Shown here: piece after piece, positions 58,311 through 64,000 of the stretch | Position numbering within the stretch: the first letter of the stretch is position 1 | How the letters are laid out: each line of letters starts with the position of its first letter | DNA from: Dichomitus squalens LYAD-421 SS1 | Lineage: Eukaryota > Basidiomycota > Agaricomycetes > Polyporales > Polyporaceae | NCBI RefSeq assembly: GCF_000275845.1 | Contig: NW_006766939.1 | Location: forward strand, 112,762 to 176,761 | Length of the DNA: 64,000 nt | Direction of reading: 5' to 3' | The notes under the pieces: generated by a model | Database searches by the model: none | The model's input: only the letters and a program-made list of their open reading frames with translations | What the model was told of the DNA's origin: nothing | Position numbers and translations under genes: made by a program

Positions 58311-61300
58311 ATGTCCCTCAGTACTCATAATCTCGTTCCCGGCTCTCCCGACAACATATCTGTGGTATCGCTTCGGCCACAGACATGCGGAAAACTTCTG
58401 GACGTCTTGAACACCGGCACCGGCACTAAGGTCCTTGGAGTATCTCTCCGGCTCTCAAAGAAAGGAGTGATGGAGGCCATCGCTATCGGCACTCCCGACA
58501 CCGCCTTTCTGATCAATTTGACCGCCGAATGCTACGCTGAGAAGTCGAAAAACTCTTCACACGATGCCGGCCTAGCGCAGATTCTCAACAACGAGCACTG
58601 TCTACTCGCCGGCTTCCAGATGCCCCGCCTCGCTCTCCTGCTCCATCGTCAGACCGCCTCACACGTATACGGCATCGACCTATCTACACTGCACTCCAAG
58701 TTCACGCGCAAGCAGGTCTCGGCGGCCGAGCTCGCGGACAGGCACCTGAGCAACCGCACAAACCAGCGTGCAATCCACGCCCTGTGGCTCCGGGACTCGG
58801 ACCAGGACATCTGCCTTCGCGCCTGGCTCTCGGCTTGGTACGCACCGAGGATCCGACTAGTCACTGACTCTCACCATGAATTTATTAGCATTGCCGAAAA
58901 ATGCATCACTGCAATACAGAAGGCGGCTAAGATCGACACGCGCCACCTACCGCAGCACCAGCTGTCGTGTCTCTCGCAGCTCATCCTCAACATCGAGCTC
59001 CTCGAGGCCGACAAGCCAACTGGATATGAAAACGACTTTGAAGACGTCGGGTTGGACGGTGAGGGCCAAGTGGTCCTACAGAATGCGCGGTTCAAGACGC
59101 GTGTGCGCAAGAGCCGTCAGGTGAGAGGTTTCTCCAGGTCGCCAGGCTCTGCAGAGTGTGCTCACCTCTATGGCAGACGATCATAGAGATCAACGGGGGA
59201 GACGTCAAGCTCCAGGCTGTTGCTGCGAAAGGCAGGCAGACCGGGCTCAAGGTCGTCGAGGGCAAGTTCAACGGCAAGGTGGACAGAGTGCGCGTCGTAG
59301 GGCGGGAAGAACTCACACGGGCTGAGCTGAGCCGCGATGAGCATATCCTCCTCGTCCTCCAGAATGCACACACTCTAGTCGAGTCGCCGTACGTGCATAT
59401 GGTGTGGTTCCCGAGCGACTCCAACCCACCCCAAGGACCGACTGGGAGAGTAGTATCCACGGGAGGGAATACGGACGCTTTCGAGGCGCTGAATGCGTCT
59501 CAACGCAAAGTCGCAAATGCGATGATCACGGATGGGGAGCCGCTTGTCATCGCACACGGTATGCACCCCAGCAACCCTTACTGTCTCGAGTCCTGCCTGA
59601 TTGATGAGCAGGTCCGCCCGGTACTGGCAAAACGACGACCATCGCCGCGGCGCTCGAGCACTGGCAAAACCAGGAGCAGCCTGTCTGGGTCATTGCGCAA
59701 TCCAATGTCGGTGTCAAGAACATCGCGCTCAGTCTCTTCAAGCGTGAGCAGAAGACGGGTCACAAGATCAATTTCAAGATCATTGTCTCTATGGAGTTCC
59801 ACTTCGAATGGTACGCTTTTCGGCCGATCTAATGTCATGTGTACTCCGCTGACATCTATGTCGAATAATGTTTTGTGTTGTTCATAGGCACGAGTATATG
59901 TATGACGACATAGAGCTCTATCTGATCCGGTCAGACGAGTTCGGAGAGGGATTCGACCCGAGGATTCACATCGGCACGAGCAAGGTCATCCTCTGCACGC
60001 TCTCAATGCTCTCGCACGACGCGCTTGTAAAACAGAAGATCCTGGAGTATGTGCCCATGGAGCGGCTAGTCGTTGACGAGGCGTCGCAGATCGACATGTT
60101 CGAGTTTATGGTGAGTTGTTGTACTGCATTCATGCTGACCGTCGGCTGGACTGGTGTCCTAGCATTTGTTCCACAAGTTCAATACCTTGAAGAAGGTGTG
60201 CATGTTTGGCGACCCGAAGCAGCGTATGGTTTCCTTCGCCTTGTCCACCGCGCGCAGGGCTGCTTCCTCATACTGGCCTGAACAGTCCCGCCGTACGGGA
60301 AGGAAGCAGCGCCGGCTATGCAGACCATCTTCGACTTGAAGCAGTTCCAAAAGTCGTCGTACTTCCTGGACACGCAATGTGCGTTTGAAACGCTATATGT
60401 CCCCTCTGCATACTCACGCATGGGTCAGACCGCATGCCCATTCCTCTGGGCAACTTCATCTCCAAGACGATCTACGACTCCAAGCTGAAGTCCGAGCACA
60501 AGATCCGTGACTTCAGGACGAGCAGTGTCCTGTTTGTGGACGTGCGCAAGGGGGCGGAGGAACGCGCCGGTTTGAGCTGGAAGGTGGGTGTTCTTTGCTT
60601 CGAGAGTGAAAATACTGCCTCACTATTGAGCAACATAGAACATGGAGGAAGTGCATACCATCGTCAACATTGTCCGTACCTACTGTAGTGAAGAAGAAGG
60701 GAAGAGGAAGGAGATCTGCATCATCACGCCCTACGACGCACAGCGTGGCGCAATTGCCGACGCGCTCAAGCGTGGGGGACTGCCCGATGGCATCGTTTAC
60801 AACGTTGACAGCTTCCAAGGTGCGCTTCCCCTGCCGCTCAGCCACGCAAGCAGCGTACTTACGACGATCTCGTGATGCACTCATGCAGGCCACGAAGCGC
60901 CATATGTGATCGTGTCTGCCGTGCGCACGACCTCCCCGGGGTTCCTCCGCTCGCTGAACCGCGTGAACGTCATGCTCACCCGTTGCCAAACTGGGATGGT
61001 GATCGTCACCCAACGCGCGTTCCTCCGCGGGGCGGGGCGCGGGACGCTGCTGAACAGGCTCGCGCTGCAGTGGGAGAGGAGGGTGGGGGAGAAGGTGGCG
61101 TGGGTGGACGCGATGGAGGTTGCCGATGGGAGGGCGGGCTTGCCCGGGACGAAGGCAAAGGAGCCGGCGGGAGTGAAGCCTGTGGCGCAGGTGAACCCGG
61201 CGGCGCTAGGGAATTTGGCTTCACAGGTGAATACCGCGATACAAATGGAGGCGACGCTACAGAATCAGTCTAAAGGGTATGTGAAGATGCGCCATGCTAG

Positions 61301-61352
61301 GGGCGTTGCTGCGGCGACGGAGCGTATGAAATATTTGGACTTGACTGGATAG
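58311..61352 (+). CDS. SF1 (UPF1-like/DNA2-NAM7) helicase with novel N-terminal region, copy 2
   Basis: Ten exons join to 838 codons: 58311-58837, 58889-59120, 59177-59558, 59612-59810, 59888-60110, 60163-60223, 60286-60378, 60429-60583, 60639-60819 and 60889-61352. Every intron lies at the same codon and phase as in copy 1. Helicase motifs are intact: GPPGTGKTTTIAAALEHW, LVVDEASQIDMFEFM, KVCMFGDPKQLPPYGKE, YFLDTQYRMPIPLG, YNVDSFQGHEAPYVIVSAVRT and SLNRVNVMLTRC. The N-terminal region matches copy 1 (VLGVSLRLSKKGVMEAIAI; LLAGFQMPRLALLLHRQT; GIDLSTLHSKFTRKQ). The C-terminus is about 65 residues longer than in copy 1 and is Ala/Lys-rich. The stop is 126 bp from the convergent S28 peptidase gene. 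This is a tandem duplicate with both copies apparently functional. Confidence 0.88.
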
Positions 61353-61478
61353 ACGATACCCATGGTTTCTGCATAGGGCTAAGATCAAAGGATTGATCAT
61401 GTATCATCATCGCTGTTGTTTCTGTATATCGTGTAAAATCACTACTGAGGTATGGTGATGCATGACCCCTCGTGCCCG

Positions 61479-63725
61479 TCATGCACTTTGCTTGTTGATA
61501 CTCGGCTTCCACTCCGAGATCCACTGTGTGATATAGGAGACCGCAATGTCCTGTACGCTTTTGGTTTGAGGACTTGCCGCTGTCTCTTGAATGAGTAGAT
61601 CCGAACAATGGAACCCATCAGAGAGCAGGTGGGGCTGTAGGTCGGAGCCGATGTTTGTGGCCCCGTCCGCGGCAACGGTGGCCTCTCGCCAAGGATCGCC
61701 TAGCAGCAGTCATGTCATGGAGTGAGCAACTTGGATTGCGGGAATGAAGCCACTGAAGGTCTCACGGGTACCACTGGCGAAGATGAGATGCTCAGCCGTT
61801 GTGTCCCAGCCCTTATATGCGCTGTTCAGGCCAGCGGCATCCGGAGAGGCGGTCGCGTTATATCCAAACGCGCCAGGGAACCGGTATCCGCATTGCCGCT
61901 GTAGGGCTGAATTAGCCCGACATCAGGCAGAGCGATCCTGAAGCAAGCGTACCTCTCCCCACGCAGGTGTTACTATGCGAGAGGCGATCGTGGGTTGCGA
62001 AGCTGGCGCGCCATCAAACTGGAACCCAAATTGTGTGCAGCTGATTAACGGTCAGATGAGGGACACTGTCAAGGTTCTGGCGATCAGACACACAGAAGCC
62101 ACTGCCATGATCGCTCGGCGTTGCCTGTATAGGTGTAGGTCCAGAATGGGCTTGAGGAGTCATAGGTACCTAGACATGTTCTAAGGCGTGGTATCGTATA
62201 ATGTTTCAACACCGACTACAAAGGAGAGCAATCACGACTCACTCATCGTCGTCATCACCACAAACTGAGAATCAGACGTCAGGAAACAGAATTTTTGAAA
62301 GAAACACAAATTCACGCACTCTGCTTGTAGTATGTTGACGTCCAGTACGCGCCCCAGGCTTGGAGTGCATAGTCAAGACCCCATCCCGAAGCCGGCGCGC
62401 TGAAGCTGTTTATAACCTCAAGGGCGTCACAAAATTGGTAGAATGCCTGATTAAGACCACTGTCAGGCTGCAGGGATTGCCAAGAGAAAAGGTTTTGTTG
62501 CATTAGAGAAATCGTTAGCATGGGAACCATCTTGTGACTGTAGTCGACGTGTACATACGAGCGGCCGCGAAATCGTCATTGTGAGCCAAACCCTGCAAGC
62601 CGAATGTCATCTTAAGCGCGGTGATCGCCGCAGTGTCGTTCGACTGAATGACGGAGTCGACATGAGCGATCACGGCTTCGACGTCTGCAGAGCAATTTGC
62701 AGGCATGTACTGGCGGATCGGCTCGAAATAACCCCAGAAGTCACTCTGGTGAGACACATCGATGAGAATGAACGAAATGTATATACCAGGAGACATACAC
62801 AATAGCTTGGACGACCGCTGACGAGGCGTAACCCGCGGTGAACACTCCCGGTCGGCTTGAGATACAAATCAGAATCCTGCTCAGCGGGACTTGGGATATA
62901 AAGAACAAGCGCCTACCTCGTCAATGTGTAACTCGTCAAGGCACCCGCGTAGCTACCTCCAATGAGGACCCAGGGTGCGTTTCCTGGCGCGACCTGGTCG
63001 CCCCCCAGCATCGGGAGCTGTACATTCTGGGCAAAGTACACCAGGTCGTCGATCGCCTGCTGGACCGTGTGAACGCGAAAGCTCTGTACGGACAGGTTGT
63101 CATACGGATTCGAATCGCCGAAGAACCGATGCTCGAGTACGATCGTGGACCCGTTGAGCTCCTGTGCAAGATGGCCGTTGATCGTCGTGTTGGTCAGATA
63201 CCCGATATATCCTGACGAGCACCACACGACATCGTCAGCACGGAGTTCCAAGTCCGAGTACTTGGCACCGCATCGACGGTGGAGGATGGAGGAAGAGGGG
63301 TGTGGTGTCCGGGGTAACCGCGGGCTTACCAAACGCGTCTTCTTCTCCCGGAGTCATAAGGATGATAGGTCCACCTGCATAGCACCGCACAACGTGAGCA
63401 AGCAGAACTCCTGATATCCTGAGGGAATGAGCGGTCCTAACGCACCTGGCTGGTAGAATTCGTAAGTGTGATAGTATCGCTGCTTGAACGTGCCGAGGGT
63501 GAGGTCCATGTGGTCGATGAGCTGGTCGAAATAGTAAGCGTGACTATAGGCAGGCAGCTGCGTGCCGTTGCGACTGAGGACGGGGATGTCCTTTGAAAAG
63601 TTCTCGAGGTGGGGGATGGAAGGTCTCGGAGGACCCAACGTAGGACCTTTGGCTCGCGAAGAGGGCAGCGCTGTCGCGCTCGACAAGAGCAAAACCAAGG
63701 TGACGAGCGAGCTAGTGCCGAACAT
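61479..63725 (-). CDS. secreted S28-family serine peptidase (prolyl carboxypeptidase-like)
   Basis: Multi-exon. It starts at 63725 with a signal peptide (MFGTSSLVTLVLLLSSATA), then YYFDQLIDHMDLTLGTFKQRYY, the family's opening. VLEHRFFGDSNPYDNLSVQS and WVLIGGSYAGALTSYT carry the nucleophile Ser in GGSYAG. Mid exons are DFWGYFEPIRQYMPANCSADV and LFSWQSLQPDSGLNQAFYQFC. The last exons, found in another frame beyond the stop-like TGA at 62312, give YDSSSPFWTYTYTGNAERSW, FDGAPASQPTIASRIVTPAW, FPGAFGYNATASPDAAG, HLIFASG, DPWREATVAADG (catalytic Asp) and GFHCSDLLIQETA (catalytic His), ending KPSINKQSA with TGA at 61479-61481. So Ser, Asp and His are all present. The family cleaves after Pro at acidic pH outside the cell. 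Exact exon borders in the middle are not all resolved. Confidence 0.85.
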
Positions 63726-64000
63726 ACCGGTCGTCGAGGAGGCTGGGATGGCAAGGATTAGATAGCGGCCCTACACGACATACCGCTACGAGGGGCGACG
63801 TTTTATCATCGCCTTTCAGCGCCGAGCGCGTGCCTTCAATTTGGCTTCGACTGCCATGCGGCCCATGCATACGCTCCGTAATTAAGCCAAGAAGGTAACC
63901 CTAAGACTCTAAAACATGACGTGCGTCTGGAGAGTCACAGCTGAACGATGAACCGCAAGGTGAACAGAAAATTGTTGCTTGGATCCGTCAAGCCGCACAC
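63726..64000. other. 5' flank of the S28 peptidase gene
   Basis: No gene was seen. The interval would hold the promoter of the minus-strand peptidase gene. Confidence 0.4.

Noticed and set aside
62312..62530. Stop at 62312 as the end of the S28 peptidase
   Set aside because: The catalytic Asp and His segments lie further on (to 61479), so this stop is inside an intron.

Overview
This window looks like nuclear DNA from a mushroom-forming basidiomycete (Agaricomycetes). The coding regions are cut by many 50-70 nt GT..AG introns and genes lie on both strands. The gene content is typical of that group: F-box/LRR genes and pseudogenes, a Tnp2/CACTA-type transposase, CFEM GPI-anchor-type proteins, OTT_1508-like deaminases and tandem SF1 helicases with a mushroom-type N-terminal region. 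Two assembly gaps are present (19384-20358 and 37633-37749). The exact genus cannot be read from the sequence.

Layout. At 0.5-1.8 kb there is a minus-strand F-box gene, possibly broken. At 2.6-10.0 kb lies a Tnp2-type DNA transposon with two convergent multi-exon genes. At 10.9-14 kb there is an unassigned minus-strand gene, two short tandem repeats and an 831-bp element with perfect 109-bp terminal inverted repeats. At 16.6-18.8 kb is an intact eight-exon O-methyltransferase gene, followed by a 5'-truncated LINE bounded by a 14-bp target duplication. At 20.9-24.7 kb come a PPxY-containing hypothetical gene and a class-V aminotransferase (cysteine desulfurase-like) gene. At 25.9-32.2 kb are two tandem, near-colinear Baeyer-Villiger-type flavin monooxygenases, followed by an F-box pseudogene. 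At 34.8-44.1 kb are three CFEM genes and an MFS anion:cation symporter, with a 635-bp duplicated block around the second gap.

From 45.9 to 50.4 kb two OTT_1508-like (AID/APOBEC-superfamily fold) deaminase genes are divergently arranged. One lacks the catalytic Glu. The other keeps the HxE/CxxC residues but is split by a 572-bp solo LTR with a 5-bp target duplication; deleting the LTR plus one duplication copy leaves the frame open. At 51.8-53.8 kb is the RNA polymerase I/III subunit AC40 gene, with an unusually long intron. At 55.0-61.4 kb two tandem ten-exon SF1 (UPF1-like) helicases share every intron position and an N-terminal region that may be a degenerate exonuclease fold. At 61.5-63.7 kb is a secreted S28 serine peptidase, convergent with the second helicase.

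Functional links. The O-methyltransferase, aminotransferase, two monooxygenases and transporter could be parts of a small-molecule pathway, but no core synthase is visible in the window, so this stays an inference. AC40 is the one clear housekeeping gene. The rest is mostly lineage-expanded families (F-box, CFEM, deaminase, helicase) mixed with several independent mobile-element insertions.
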